Source: Phaeobacter inhibens DSM 16374 (GTDB lineage Bacteria; Pseudomonadota; Alphaproteobacteria; Rhodobacterales; Rhodobacteraceae). From it: 64,000 bases of DNA. Under the pieces are notes generated by a model that did no database searches, had not been told where the DNA came from, and saw nothing but the letters and a program-made list of their open reading frames with translations. Shown here one piece after another: positions 1-8,208 of this stretch. The stretch covers positions 558,001 through 622,000 of the forward strand of contig NZ_KI421498.1 of assembly GCF_000473105.1 (NCBI RefSeq), in the 5' to 3' direction. The position numbers and the translations under genes are program-made. Every line of letters begins with the position of its first letter. Within the stretch, counting starts at the first letter, position 1.

Positions 1-63
1 GCTGGCGCCATCGAAGAGAAGACGGCCTTCGACCGCATAGGAGATATCGCTGATACGTAACAT
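1..63 (-). CDS. ABC-F family ATPase, N-terminal fragment (runs off left edge)
   Basis: Only the first 21 codons lie in the window, read leftwards from an ATG at 63. They begin MLRISDISYAVEGR and continue LLFDGAS, which is how ABC-F proteins (Uup/EttA-like, two ABC domains without membrane segments) usually begin. Family members act on ribosomes as translation factors. The Walker motifs lie outside the window, so a transporter ATPase cannot be excluded. The gene is divergent from ndk across about 240 bp. Confidence 0.6.
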   Translation of the reverse strand, partial: MLRISDISYAVEGRLLFDGAS

Positions 64-306
64 GGCAGCGGTGTGACCCAGTGACCCGGTGCTGTCAATT
101 GGCCTCAGGGCGTCCAATGGGCCAAAGCGTGCCGCGATACGTCTGAGCGGGCATATATGTCGCGACTTTGGCCTGCGGATGGCCCGCGCCGGGCAGGGGG
201 AGTGCAACAACCCCCTTCCCATGAGGCGCAAGCCATGTTAGGCGGCGCGCGAAGTTTCCGGCCCCGGGAGGTCCTTTCCGCGGCCCAATATGCAGGAGTA
301 TGCCTA

Positions 307-729
307 ATGGCTCTGGAACGTACCTTTTCGATCATCAAACCCGATGCAACCCGCCGCAACCTGACCGGCAAGATCAACGCCAAGTTCGAAGACGCAGGTC
401 TGCGCATCGTTGCACAAAAGCGCATTCACCTGACCAAAGCACAAGCGGGCGAGTTCTACGCCGTACACGCTGAGCGTCCGTTCTACGACGAACTCTGCGA
501 ATTCATGGCATCCGCGCCGATCGTTGCTCAGGTTCTGGAAGGCGAAAACGCCATCGCGAAAAACCGCGAAGTCATGGGCGCCACCAACCCGGCCGACGCA
601 GCTGCGGGCACCATCCGCGCTGAGTTCGCCGAATCCGTTGGCGAAAACTCCGTTCACGGCTCCGACGCACCGGAAACCGCAGCGGTTGAGATCGCATATT
701 TCTTCTCCGGTCTGGAGCTGGTCGGCTAA
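307..729 (+). CDS. ndk: Nucleoside diphosphate kinase
   Basis: This 140-residue protein transfers the gamma phosphate of ATP to nucleoside diphosphates through a phospho-histidine and so balances cytosolic NTP and dNTP pools. The length is standard for the family. It opens with [11 protein letters not shown], carries the phosphate-binding region with [11 protein letters not shown], and has the catalytic histidine in [10 protein letters not shown] near residue 117. An AGGAG at 294-298 fixes the start at the ATG at 307; the longer frame upstream lacks family similarity. The gene appears monocistronic, with its own terminator just downstream. Confidence 0.97.
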   Translation: MALERTFSIIKPDATRRNLTGKINAKFEDAGLRIVAQKRIHLTKAQAGEFYAVHAERPFYDELCEFMASAPIVAQVLEGENAIAKNREVMGATNPADAAAGTIRAEFAESVGENSVHGSDAPETAAVEIAYFFSGLELVG

Positions 730-760
730 GCCACCGCTGTTTCAGCATGAGAACATGAAC

Positions 761-795
761 AAAGGCCGCGCCGGAACATCCGGGGCGGCCTTTTT
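761..795 (+). terminator. Rho-independent terminator after ndk
   Basis: AAAGGCCGC pairs with GCGGCCTTT across a short GC-rich loop, followed by a T run. It lies 30 bp after the ndk stop. Confidence 0.85.
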
Positions 796-833
796 CGTAA
801 CGCGCCTCCGGGCGCGATCGCCGGTGATATCGG

Positions 834-1358
834 TCAGCTATGGCGCAGCCGTGCATCGGCTGGGCCGTTCGTGGATGCTCTGCCGCTGCGGCTGTGCAGG
901 CGTTGCGGCAGATTACGGGCGGCCTTCAATGTCCTGCGGGTTGGGGCGTTGATATGCTCGAACCCCCTGCGGGCCAGCCGTTTGGCCAAGGGCTCGCCCG
1001 CCATCGTCTTTTTTTCGAGATGCCGCCTCAGGATGGCAACGTTGCGCAGATTGGCCTTCCAGCCGATGTCGAATAGGTCACCCACCAGGGGGATCGTACC
1101 GATCACAGCGTCAACGCCGATATTGCCAACCATCCGCGCCAGCGTGCCGGTTGAGGCGCCCATGCGGTAGCCGGATAGCACAATGTATCCCGCAGGCGCC
1201 AGCGCCAGCGCATCACCGACGCCCGGCACAAGTCCAAGGATACTGTCCCAGCCGACCCGCGCACCCAGAACAGGCAGGCGGAAGGCGCGGTCCATGCCAT
1301 GCGCCAGCCGCTCAAGCGACTGCAGGCGCTCCTCGTGCGGGGTGTCGACATTAGGCAT
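834..1358 (-). CDS. DUF4112 domain membrane protein
   Basis: A 174-residue protein of the DUF4112 family, whose function is unknown. The family pattern is visible in LPVLGARVGWDSILGLVPGVGD followed by a hydrophobic segment and then GTIPLVGDLFDIGWKAN, with two short membrane-associated hairpins. The C-terminal 50 residues are basic and look disordered. Its ATG at 1358 overlaps by 8 bp the stop of the upstream Pmp3-like gene, which suggests translational coupling. The frame ends close to the ndk terminator. Confidence 0.8.
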   Translation of the reverse strand: MPNVDTPHEERLQSLERLAHGMDRAFRLPVLGARVGWDSILGLVPGVGDALALAPAGYIVLSGYRMGASTGTLARMVGNIGVDAVIGTIPLVGDLFDIGWKANLRNVAILRRHLEKKTMAGEPLAKRLARRGFEHINAPTRRTLKAARNLPQRLHSRSGRASTNGPADARLRHS

Positions 1359-1521
1359 GTTGGGGCTCCCGTGCGATGACCCAGACGGCGTGCACGATGC
1401 CGGGGATATAGCCGAGCAGGGTCAGCAGGATATTCAGCCAGAAATGTTTGCCCAGACCGACCTGAAGAAAAACGCCCAGCGGCGGCAGAATGACGGCGGC
1501 GATAATACGAATAAGATCCAT
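1351..1521 (-). CDS. YqaE/Pmp3 family small membrane protein
   Basis: A 56-residue two-helix membrane protein. Translation from the ATG at 1521 gives MDLIRIIAAVILPPLGVFLQ, then VGLGKHFWLNILLTLLGYIP, then GIVHAVWVI, which is the classic Pmp3/YqaE pattern. Family members are linked to membrane potential and stress tolerance. Its stop overlaps the start of the DUF4112 gene, so the two are probably co-expressed. Confidence 0.9.
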   Translation of the reverse strand: MDLIRIIAAVILPPLGVFLQVGLGKHFWLNILLTLLGYIPGIVHAVWVIAREPQHA

Positions 1522-1590
1522 GATAGCTCTCCCAAAGCGTTGGTTGCTGTTACAGATACAACTCGCAAAGCTCGGGAATGGTTCCCGTTC

Positions 1591-1920
1591 TCACCGCCGC
1601 TCGATCACCCCGATCTCATTGAGGGCGCGCTCGAATTCAGACCTGCCGGCATCAAAGCTGCCAGCTTTCAGCGCATCAAATCGTTTGCGCAGGGCCGCTT
1701 TCTCTGCGCCTTTGCAATCATTCCAAGGTCGCCCCTGCAGGGCCATCACCAAAACGTAATAGCCGATGAAATGCGGTCGGTTGCCCGCTTCAAGCAGTCG
1801 GGTATAGGCCGCATCCGCCCCCAGCGTGCGCAGCGCTTCGGCAGAGGGGATGCCCGCCTTGGTACAGGCCGCCTCAAAGGCGGGGCCAAGATTGCGGATG
1901 GAGGAAACAGGCGTGGACAT
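1591..1920 (-). CDS. TfoX/Sxy C-terminal domain protein
   Basis: A 109-residue protein starting MSTPVSSIRNLGPAFEAA, with the helical TfoX C-terminal domain pattern (NLGP, AGI.SAE.LR.LGA..AY..L, FIGYYVLVMALQGRPWND). Full TfoX/Sxy proteins affect competence and CRP-S promoters; the isolated C-terminal domain has no established function and may bind nucleic acid or protein. A longer frame reaches 2001, but its extra 27 residues lack the family pattern, so I chose the ATG at 1920. Confidence 0.8.
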   Translation of the reverse strand: MSTPVSSIRNLGPAFEAACTKAGIPSAEALRTLGADAAYTRLLEAGNRPHFIGYYVLVMALQGRPWNDCKGAEKAALRKRFDALKAGSFDAGRSEFERALNEIGVIERR

Positions 1921-2159
1921 ACCGGGAACATATCCGCCAAAAGCGCTGCTGTCACGGTAGGATTTTAGGGAAATTTGAACCACTTCTATGATGAATTGCA
2001 CAGAGGTCGAACGCTAAGGTTGTGCAGGTGCTATCCTTTTTCGCGCCCAGAAACACCCACTGGATAGAAGATCGTGATCGCTGAAACCCCTAATGTGAAA
2101 TCAACACGCCCGCTCTGGGTCATCCCAGAACCGCCAGGATACACCGAAAGGACTGCAGC

Positions 2160-3509
2160 ATGATCTTCCCTATCGTTCTCGCCGGAGCCACAGATGCCGA
2201 TATTGCCAGCAGCGCAGATATGGTGCCGATGCATTTTGAAGACGCCGCCGGCGTCGAGAGCCGCTTTCAGACTGTCCTGTCGGCCATTGCCGCACCTGAA
2301 TTTCACGCTCCGACGGTGCTGACCAGCGACACCTTTGCGGAGGTGGCACACTCCCAGTTGGAGGCCACAGGCATCACCGGCCAGTTGCTGCTTGAACCCG
2401 GAGCCACCAAAACTGCTGCAGGTGTGATCGCGGCTCTGCATTGCCTGCGGGCTTCGGCTGACAGCGTTGTTCTGATCCTTCCTGCGGATCAGGATTTTGA
2501 TGACGCCAACCAGCTTCAGGATGCGCTGGCTCAGGGGGTTCTGGCGGCACAGCAGGGCGATATTGTGATGCTGGGGGTGCAGACGGATCGTGCCTGCCGC
2601 AGCCATGGCTATATCGAATGTACGCAGAGCCTCACCGCAGAGGCTGCAACCCCGGTGAGCAAGTTCCTCGATCAGCGCAGCCCAACCTTTGATGGCTGGC
2701 GTGAGCAGCCTGCCGCAAAGCTCTGGAACACTGGCATTTATCTTGCCCGGCTCGACACGCTGCTGGCGGTCTATAAGAAGCACGCTGCCCGGATCCTGAT
2801 GCCCAGCAGGACGGCGGTTGCCCGGGGCCTGCAGGTGAATGGCATCCTGACTCTGGATCCCGAAAGCTATCGCCGGTCCCGTGGCAGCTCCTTTGAAAAT
2901 GCGGTTCTGCGCCACCTTGATGGTCTTTCGGTTGTGGAACTGGATGCAGGCTGGAATGAACTCGACGCTTGGCAGGTTGAGCCTGAGGTCGCCAGCGATG
3001 CCGAATGGGAAGCCTGGCTGTCCGGTAGCATCTCGGGTGAGGCTGGCTGGTGCAAAACCCTGCCACATAGCCGCAAGGCGTCTGCAGAACGCCAGACCGC
3101 AACCCTGCACGAGAGCAACGATGCGGCGACTTTGGCCAGCTGGTACGGCGATCAGCTGCGCGAAGGGGGCGCCCGCACCGCCAAGCAAGGCACCATGGAG
3201 AGCTGGGGCCACAGCGAGACCCTCGATATGGGCGCGCAGCACATCGTCAAACATCTGACTGTGTTGCCCGGACAAAGCCTGCCGCTTTCTGTGGCAACGC
3301 TGGGCACCCATTGGCGGGTGGTCGAAGGCTCCGCAATGGTTTCGTCGCAGGAGCGGGTGCAGATGGTCTGGCGGGATCAAAGCCTGACCAGCGGCGGCGA
3401 AATCCAGCAGATCGACAATATCGGCATTCGGCCCCTGCACCTGATCGAAGTGGCGCCGACCCGCAGCATCCGGATGGCAGAACGCAGGGTCCTCTCCGGC
3501 GTTGCTTAG
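2160..3509 (+). CDS. Degenerate mannose-1-phosphate guanylyltransferase/mannose-6-phosphate isomerase homologue
   Basis: A 449-residue protein with the ManC/AlgA layout: nucleotidyltransferase fold at about 1-330 and a cupin at about 350-445. Family members make GDP-mannose. The fold landmarks are visible (MIFPIVLAG start, LILPADQDF, GYIE, LWNTGIY). The N-terminal GGxGxRLxPL..PK signature is replaced by GATDADIASS..PM, and the FVEKP motif reads FLDQR. In the cupin, QMHHHRAEHW has become SVATLGTHW, and the later metal-ligand histidine before the family LEN motif is missing (GEIQQIDN). I therefore infer that neither GDP-mannose synthesis nor isomerisation is likely. The ATG at 2160 follows a GAAAGGAC ribosome-binding site. 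The gene stands alone with a terminator, has normal codon use and shows no frameshift, so it looks maintained rather than decaying. Confidence 0.8.
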   Translation: MIFPIVLAGATDADIASSADMVPMHFEDAAGVESRFQTVLSAIAAPEFHAPTVLTSDTFAEVAHSQLEATGITGQLLLEPGATKTAAGVIAALHCLRASADSVVLILPADQDFDDANQLQDALAQGVLAAQQGDIVMLGVQTDRACRSHGYIECTQSLTAEAATPVSKFLDQRSPTFDGWREQPAAKLWNTGIYLARLDTLLAVYKKHAARILMPSRTAVARGLQVNGILTLDPESYRRSRGSSFENAVLRHLDGLSVVELDAGWNELDAWQVEPEVASDAEWEAWLSGSISGEAGWCKTLPHSRKASAERQTATLHESNDAATLASWYGDQLREGGARTAKQGTMESWGHSETLDMGAQHIVKHLTVLPGQSLPLSVATLGTHWRVVEGSAMVSSQERVQMVWRDQSLTSGGEIQQIDNIGIRPLHLIEVAPTRSIRMAERRVLSGVA

Positions 3510-3553
3510 GGGCCCCGCCGGAACACCGGCTGACCACCACCGACAAGGCAGAC

Positions 3554-3588
3554 CCGGGCCGCGCTATTTCGCGGCCCGGTTTGCGTTT
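3554..3588 (+). terminator. Terminator between convergent genes
   Basis: CCGGGCCGCG (3554-3563) pairs perfectly with CGCGGCCCGG (3570-3579) around a 6-nt loop, followed by TTTGCGTTT. It separates the ManC-like gene from the convergent SulP gene. Confidence 0.75.
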
Positions 3589-3602
3589 GGTGGGGGTTGT
3601 GC

Positions 3603-5357
3603 CTAACCACCAAGGGACGGCACGGAGAGACGTGTCTCGCCCCCGGCAGGCCGCAATGCCTCCACGGCGTCATGCTGGCTCAGAAACACCTTACCGGTCA
3701 GGTGATCCAGCAGCGCCCCGCGCCGCAACCGGTCCATGACCGGTCCCTTCACCTCCGACAGATGCAGCATCACGCCCATCTCTGACAGCCGGTGCATGAT
3801 CTCCTCCAGCGATTCCAGCGCACTAAGGTCGATGTCATTGATGGCCGAGCATTGCAGCACAACGTGATCAATCTGCGGATCATCGGCCACCCGACGATGG
3901 ATGCAATCCTCCAGAAACCGCGCATTGGCGAAAAACAGGCTCTCATCCACCCGCAGGGTCAGCAGGCCGGGGTGGGTCTCCACCTCGTGGCGCAGGATAT
4001 TGCGGAAATGTTCGGTGCCCGGCACCCGGCCCACCTCGGCAATATGCGGGCGGGACGATTTATAGAGATGCAGCAGGATCGACAGAACCACCCCAGCCGA
4101 GACACCCGCCTCGACCCCCATCAGGAGCGTCAGCGCAATGGTGGTCAGAACGGCGGCGAAATCGGCTTTGGAGTAGCCCCAGCTCTTGCGCAGGATGGAG
4201 AAATCCACCAACCCCAAGACGGCGGTGATGATGGTCGCGGCAAGGGTCGCCTTGGGCAGAAAATAGATCAACGGTGTCAGGGCCACGGCGGCAATCGCCA
4301 GCCCGACCGCAGTAAAGGCACCCGCTGCCGGGGTTTCCGCTCCGGCGTCAAAATTCACCACCGACCGGGAGAATCCGCCGGTCACGGGAAACCCACCGGT
4401 GAAGGCCGCGCCGAGATTGGCGGTGCCCAGACCGATCAGCTCCTGATCCGGATCGATCCGCTGGCGCCGTTTGGCGGCCAGAGTCTGCGCCACGGAAATC
4501 GATTCCACAAATCCGATGACGGAAATCAGCACCGCTGGCAGCAGCAGCTGTGCCAGCAGGTCCTGTGATAGATCTGGCAGGGTGAGGGGCGGCAACGCCT
4601 GCGGCACCGCGCCGACAATCTTCACGCCACGCTCCGCCAGCCCCAGTCCCCAGACCGCCAGCGTGGTGACGACAACTGCGGCAACCGGCCCGGCCTTGGT
4701 CAGAAAACCCGCAAGGCGCGCGCCGATCCCAAGCCGACGCAGGGTCGGGTTCAGCCCCCGCCGCACCCAGAACAGAAATACTGTAGCGCCGCCGCCGATT
4801 AGTGCGGTTGGCCAGTTGAGCTGCGGCAGATGCTCAAGCAGCGACAGGATCAATTCAGGCAGGGTGTGCCCCTCAGCACTGATCCCCAGCAGATGCTTGA
4901 TCTGACTGGTGGCGATCAGCACGCCGGAGGCGGTGATAAATCCGGCAATCACCGGATGCGACAGGAAATTTGCCAGAAACCCCAGCCGCAGCAGCCCCAT
5001 CGCCAATAGGATCGCGCCGGACAGTGCGGCCAGCGACAAAGCCGCGACCGCGTAACCCATGCTGCCCTGTGCGGTGATCTGGCTCAGGCTGGCGGCGGTC
5101 ATCAGGGAGACCACCGCCACCGGCCCCACGGCCAACGCGCGGCTGGTGCCAAATACCGCATAAAGCAGGATCGGCACGATTGAGGCATAAAGCCCGGCCT
5201 CAGGTGGCAAACCCGCCAGCAACGCATAGGCCAGCGACTGCGGGATCAGCATGATGGTGACGATCACCGCCGCAATCAGGTCATTGGTCAGGGTCAGGCG
5301 GTCATACTCCCGCCCCCAGGTCAAAAGCGGGACATAGCGGGTCAGGAGAGAGGGCAT
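3603..5357 (-). CDS. SulP family inorganic anion transporter with STAS domain
   Basis: A 584-residue inner-membrane transporter of the SulP/SLC26 family, which moves sulfate, bicarbonate or other anions. The N-terminal half carries the family signature (LIPQSLAYALLAGLPPEAGLYAS) and 10-14 membrane segments. The C-terminal 120 residues form a cytoplasmic STAS domain (VDESLFFANARFLED, DHVVLQCSAINDIDLSALESLEE). Substrate cannot be read from the sequence. It lies downstream of the DUF2892 gene and the Crp/Fnr gene on the same strand, about 120 bp apart. Confidence 0.92.
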   Translation of the reverse strand: MPSLLTRYVPLLTWGREYDRLTLTNDLIAAVIVTIMLIPQSLAYALLAGLPPEAGLYASIVPILLYAVFGTSRALAVGPVAVVSLMTAASLSQITAQGSMGYAVAALSLAALSGAILLAMGLLRLGFLANFLSHPVIAGFITASGVLIATSQIKHLLGISAEGHTLPELILSLLEHLPQLNWPTALIGGGATVFLFWVRRGLNPTLRRLGIGARLAGFLTKAGPVAAVVVTTLAVWGLGLAERGVKIVGAVPQALPPLTLPDLSQDLLAQLLLPAVLISVIGFVESISVAQTLAAKRRQRIDPDQELIGLGTANLGAAFTGGFPVTGGFSRSVVNFDAGAETPAAGAFTAVGLAIAAVALTPLIYFLPKATLAATIITAVLGLVDFSILRKSWGYSKADFAAVLTTIALTLLMGVEAGVSAGVVLSILLHLYKSSRPHIAEVGRVPGTEHFRNILRHEVETHPGLLTLRVDESLFFANARFLEDCIHRRVADDPQIDHVVLQCSAINDIDLSALESLEEIMHRLSEMGVMLHLSEVKGPVMDRLRRGALLDHLTGKVFLSQHDAVEALRPAGGETRLSVPSLGG

Positions 5358-5478
5358 TCAGGTCTTTCTTTGCGTGTGACGTACAGTCTTGCAGCGGGGG
5401 TGGGTCTCAAGCCGGTGCATCACCTTGAACGCCAGCGCGGCGCCGTGGTCAAGCGGTAGACAGCGCGATAGGCCGGGA

Positions 5479-5691
5479 TCAGAGCTTGCAGCTGCGCCAG
5501 CCAAGAATCGTGTAGACCGGACAGCTGCGGGTGAGCGCCACCAGAAGCATCACCACTCCGGCAGCCACCGACAGCACGGTTGTCCAGGTTGCGGTAAAAA
5601 TGGCAAATCCGCTGACAAAGGGCGCGGCGATCAGGGCAACGCCCAGCATCAGGCGCATAATCCGGTCGAGGGTGCCGACGTTTCTGGTCAT
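5479..5691 (-). CDS. DUF2892 (YgaP-like) small membrane protein
   Basis: A 70-residue inner-membrane protein starting MTRNVGTLDRIMRLMLGVAL. It has two transmembrane helices and the family C-terminus SCPVYTILGWRSC with its two cysteines. In YgaP this domain is fused to a rhodanese, and solitary versions often sit in sulfur or redox loci. The ATG at 5691 is chosen because family similarity begins there. A CRP-like site lies 58-72 bp upstream. Confidence 0.85.
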   Translation of the reverse strand: MTRNVGTLDRIMRLMLGVALIAAPFVSGFAIFTATWTTVLSVAAGVVMLLVALTRSCPVYTILGWRSCKL

Positions 5692-5749
5692 CTTATCTAC
5701 TCCTTGGCGATATCTCCTCGCCAGAAACCGCAGATCGCCCCGTTCTGTC

Positions 5750-5763
5750 TGTGACAAAGTCAC
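5750..5763 (-). promoter_or_regulatory. Putative Crp/Fnr-type operator upstream of the DUF2892 gene
   Basis: The plus strand reads TGTGACAAAGTCAC, in which GTGAC and GTCAC form a perfect inverted repeat around AAA. On the minus strand it reads GTGACTTTGTCACA. The 10-mer CTTTGTCACA recurs upstream of cydA at 6683-6692. It lies between the DUF2892 start (5691) and the end of the Crp/Fnr gene (5804). Confidence 0.5.
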
Positions 5764-5803
5764 CCTTGCGCCCAACCATCGCCAAAAACCGGGGCGGTGC
5801 GGG

Positions 5804-6481
5804 TCAGCGCCCGGCCAGCTGCCGCAGCGCGTCGCGATTCACGATGTCGACACTGCCGCGCGCCAGCTGCACCCAGCCCCGGCGCTGAAACTCCTGCATC
5901 TGGCGCGACACCACCTCGCGTGCGGTGCCCAGATCCACGGCCAGCTGCTGATGGGTCACCGCCAGATGGTCGCCTGCTCCGGCCAGATCCAAAAGCCCCT
6001 GCGCCAGCCGTACGTCAACGCGCTGAAACGCGACCTCGTCAATCACCAGAAACAGATCGGTGATCCGCTTGGAAAAGGCCGAGAAGACAAAGCTGCGGAA
6101 CTCCGCAGAGGCGGCAACCAGCGCGTCAAACACCGATCGGGGCAGGGCGGCGGCGGCCACATCCGTCTCGGCAACGCCTTCTGCAGCGTAATCCTCATAG
6201 GCCAGCAGGCAGGCGGTGGTCAGCACACAGCTCTCGCCCGCATTGATCCGGTAAAGCAGGATCTCGCGCCCGCTGTCGGAGACCTGCTGCACCCGGACCG
6301 TGCCGTCCAGCAGGAACAGCATGTTTTCGGGTGACTTGCCGGGACCAAAAATCACTGCGCCCTTCGGCACATTCACCAGCGCGGCCTCAGCGAGGATATG
6401 CGCCTTGGTCTCTGCATCCAATCTGGCCAGTCCGGCGAAACGATCAATCCAGAGAGGGTGTGCCGGGGTCATAGCTGTCAT
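5804..6481 (-). CDS. Crp/Fnr family transcriptional regulator (no N-terminal Fe-S cysteines)
   Basis: A 225-residue regulator with an N-terminal cyclic-nucleotide-like sensor (about 15-130), a long dimerisation helix and a C-terminal winged helix (about 150-220). The recognition helix reads TAREVVSRQM. The R-E-x-x-S-R pattern combines the CRP-like arginine and glutamate with the FNR-like serine. There is no FNR-type N-terminal cysteine cluster, but the sensor has C-x5-C in GESCVLTTACLL, which could act as a redox pair (inference). It is divergent from cydAB and upstream of the DUF2892 gene on its own strand, so both are plausible targets. An alternative start is the ATG at 6472. Confidence 0.88.
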   Translation of the reverse strand: MTAMTPAHPLWIDRFAGLARLDAETKAHILAEAALVNVPKGAVIFGPGKSPENMLFLLDGTVRVQQVSDSGREILLYRINAGESCVLTTACLLAYEDYAAEGVAETDVAAAALPRSVFDALVAASAEFRSFVFSAFSKRITDLFLVIDEVAFQRVDVRLAQGLLDLAGAGDHLAVTHQQLAVDLGTAREVVSRQMQEFQRRGWVQLARGSVDIVNRDALRQLAGR

Positions 6482-6682
6482 TCCGTTCTCGCCTGCGCCA
6501 TTCTGCCACCTTCACCTGCGGACCAAAGGTCTGGCCCGGATCAGCCCTGTCAAAAGCTCGTTGAAACTGGCTGTGCAATGACTTTTTCAGGAACTAGCAT
6601 AGATTGGCGCTGTGCGGAAAACCTGAGACCTGTCGCCGCGCTGCGGCTTTCTGCCACCTGCAATTCTGCGCTCCAGTATTAG

Positions 6683-6692
6683 CTTTGTCACA
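6683..6692 (+). promoter_or_regulatory. Putative Crp/Fnr-type operator half-site upstream of cydA
   Basis: CTTTGTCACA is identical to the 10-mer upstream of the DUF2892 gene, and in context reads TTTGTCACAAG. It ends 77 bp before the cydA start. CCAACCACGGTTGG at 6706-6719 is a second small inverted repeat in the same region. Confidence 0.4.
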
Positions 6693-6769
6693 AGAAGAAG
6701 GCCGTCCAACCACGGTTGGCACTCCTAACCGGTCAGGGGCGGCGCCGAATTCTAGGAAAGAGACCAGAT

Positions 6770-8194
6770 ATGTTTGATGGGCTAACAGCCGAGACACTGG
6801 CACGTATGCAATTTGCGTTCACTGTCTCGTTTCACATCATCTTCCCGGCATTTTCCATCGGCTTGGCCAGCTATCTGGCCGTGCTGAATGCACAGTGGCT
6901 GCGCACCCGGGATGAAACCTACTACACCCTGTTTGAATACTGGAAAAAGATCTTCGCGGTCGCCTTTGGCATGGGGGTCGTCTCCGGTATCGTAATGTCC
7001 TACCAGTTTGGCACCAATTGGTCGGTGTTCTCGGATAAGACCGGCCCGGTTCTTGGCCCGTTGATGGCCTATGAGGTGCTATCTGCGTTTTTTCTTGAGG
7101 CCGGGTTTTTGGGTATCATGCTGTTTGGCCGTGCCCGCGTCGGGGACAGGCTGCATATGTTCGCCACCGCCATGGTCGCCTTTGGGACGCTGATGTCGGC
7201 CACATGGATCCTGAGCGTGAACAGCTGGATGCAGACACCTGCAGGCTACAGCATCAATGAGGTTGGCCAGTTTGTGCCGGAGGATTGGTGGCAGATCGTC
7301 TTTAATCCCTCCTTCCCCTACCGCTTGGTGCATATGGTGCTGGCGGCCTTCCTCACCACTGCGCTGGTGGTGGGGGGTGTCGGCGCGTTGCACTTACTGC
7401 GCGACAAAACCGATGCAGCGGCGCGGCGGATGTTCTCCATGGCGATGTGGATGCTGGTGGTGGTTGCCCCGCTCCAGATCTTTGCCGGGGATATGCACGG
7501 GCTGAACACGTTGGAACATCAACCGGCCAAGGTGATGGCGATGGAAGGTCACTATGACAGCCACCCAGAGGGGGCTCCGCTGATCCTGTTTGGCCTGCCG
7601 AATGCCGAAACAAAATCAATCGACTACGCTATTGAGATCCCCAAACTCTCAAGCCTGATCCTGAAACATGATCTGAATACGCCGCTGGCCGGGCTCGACA
7701 CCATCCCGGACGAGGACGAGCCGCCAGTCGCGATCCTGTTCTGGAGCTTCCGGGTGATGGTCTGTCTTGGCTTTGCGATGGCGGGTCTTGGGCTCTGGTC
7801 GCTTTGGGGGCGTCTGCGTGGGCAACTTTATGACAGTCGCTGGCTGCACCGCGCCTCGATTGCGATGGGGCCGATGGGGTTCGTTGCGGTTCTGGCTGGT
7901 TGGATCACCACCGAGGTCGGGCGCCAGCCGTTCACGGTCTATGGTCTGCTGCGCACCTCTGACAGTCTGGCGCCGGTGTCCGCACCTGCGGTCGCGGCCT
8001 CCCTCACAGCGTTTGTGATTGTCTACTTCTTCATTTTCGGGGCTGGAACCTTCTACATCCTGCGCATGATGAACAAGGCACCTGCGACCCGCAATCTTGG
8101 CCTGCGTGATGGCCCTGTGCGCGCGGCGGGGATCACTCCGGCGCAGCAGGTCGACCGAGACATCACCGATGATCCCACCCCGCAAGGCAACTGA
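6770..8194 (+). CDS. cydA: Cytochrome bd-type (CIO-like) ubiquinol oxidase subunit I
   Basis: A 474-residue subunit I of the cytochrome bd/cyanide-insensitive oxidase family, which oxidises ubiquinol and reduces oxygen in the inner membrane without pumping protons. The haem-ligand histidine sits in MQFAFTVSFHIIFPAF. The Q-loop quinol motif KVMAMEGHY is present, and GRQPFTVYG corresponds to the GRQPW signature. The short Q-loop and length resemble CioA rather than E. coli CydA. The start at 6770 follows AGGAAAG; the upstream 18 codons of the open frame are not family-like. It begins the operon cydA-cydB-DUF2474. Confidence 0.95.
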   Translation: MFDGLTAETLARMQFAFTVSFHIIFPAFSIGLASYLAVLNAQWLRTRDETYYTLFEYWKKIFAVAFGMGVVSGIVMSYQFGTNWSVFSDKTGPVLGPLMAYEVLSAFFLEAGFLGIMLFGRARVGDRLHMFATAMVAFGTLMSATWILSVNSWMQTPAGYSINEVGQFVPEDWWQIVFNPSFPYRLVHMVLAAFLTTALVVGGVGALHLLRDKTDAAARRMFSMAMWMLVVVAPLQIFAGDMHGLNTLEHQPAKVMAMEGHYDSHPEGAPLILFGLPNAETKSIDYAIEIPKLSSLILKHDLNTPLAGLDTIPDEDEPPVAILFWSFRVMVCLGFAMAGLGLWSLWGRLRGQLYDSRWLHRASIAMGPMGFVAVLAGWITTEVGRQPFTVYGLLRTSDSLAPVSAPAVAASLTAFVIVYFFIFGAGTFYILRMMNKAPATRNLGLRDGPVRAAGITPAQQVDRDITDDPTPQGN

Positions 8195-8208
8195 GAGAGG
8201 TCCTTACT

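Noticed and set aside
2031-3440. 469-codon open frame antisense to the ManC-like gene
   Set aside because: High-GC shadow frame; no recognisable domain, and the plus strand carries clear family landmarks and a ribosome-binding site.
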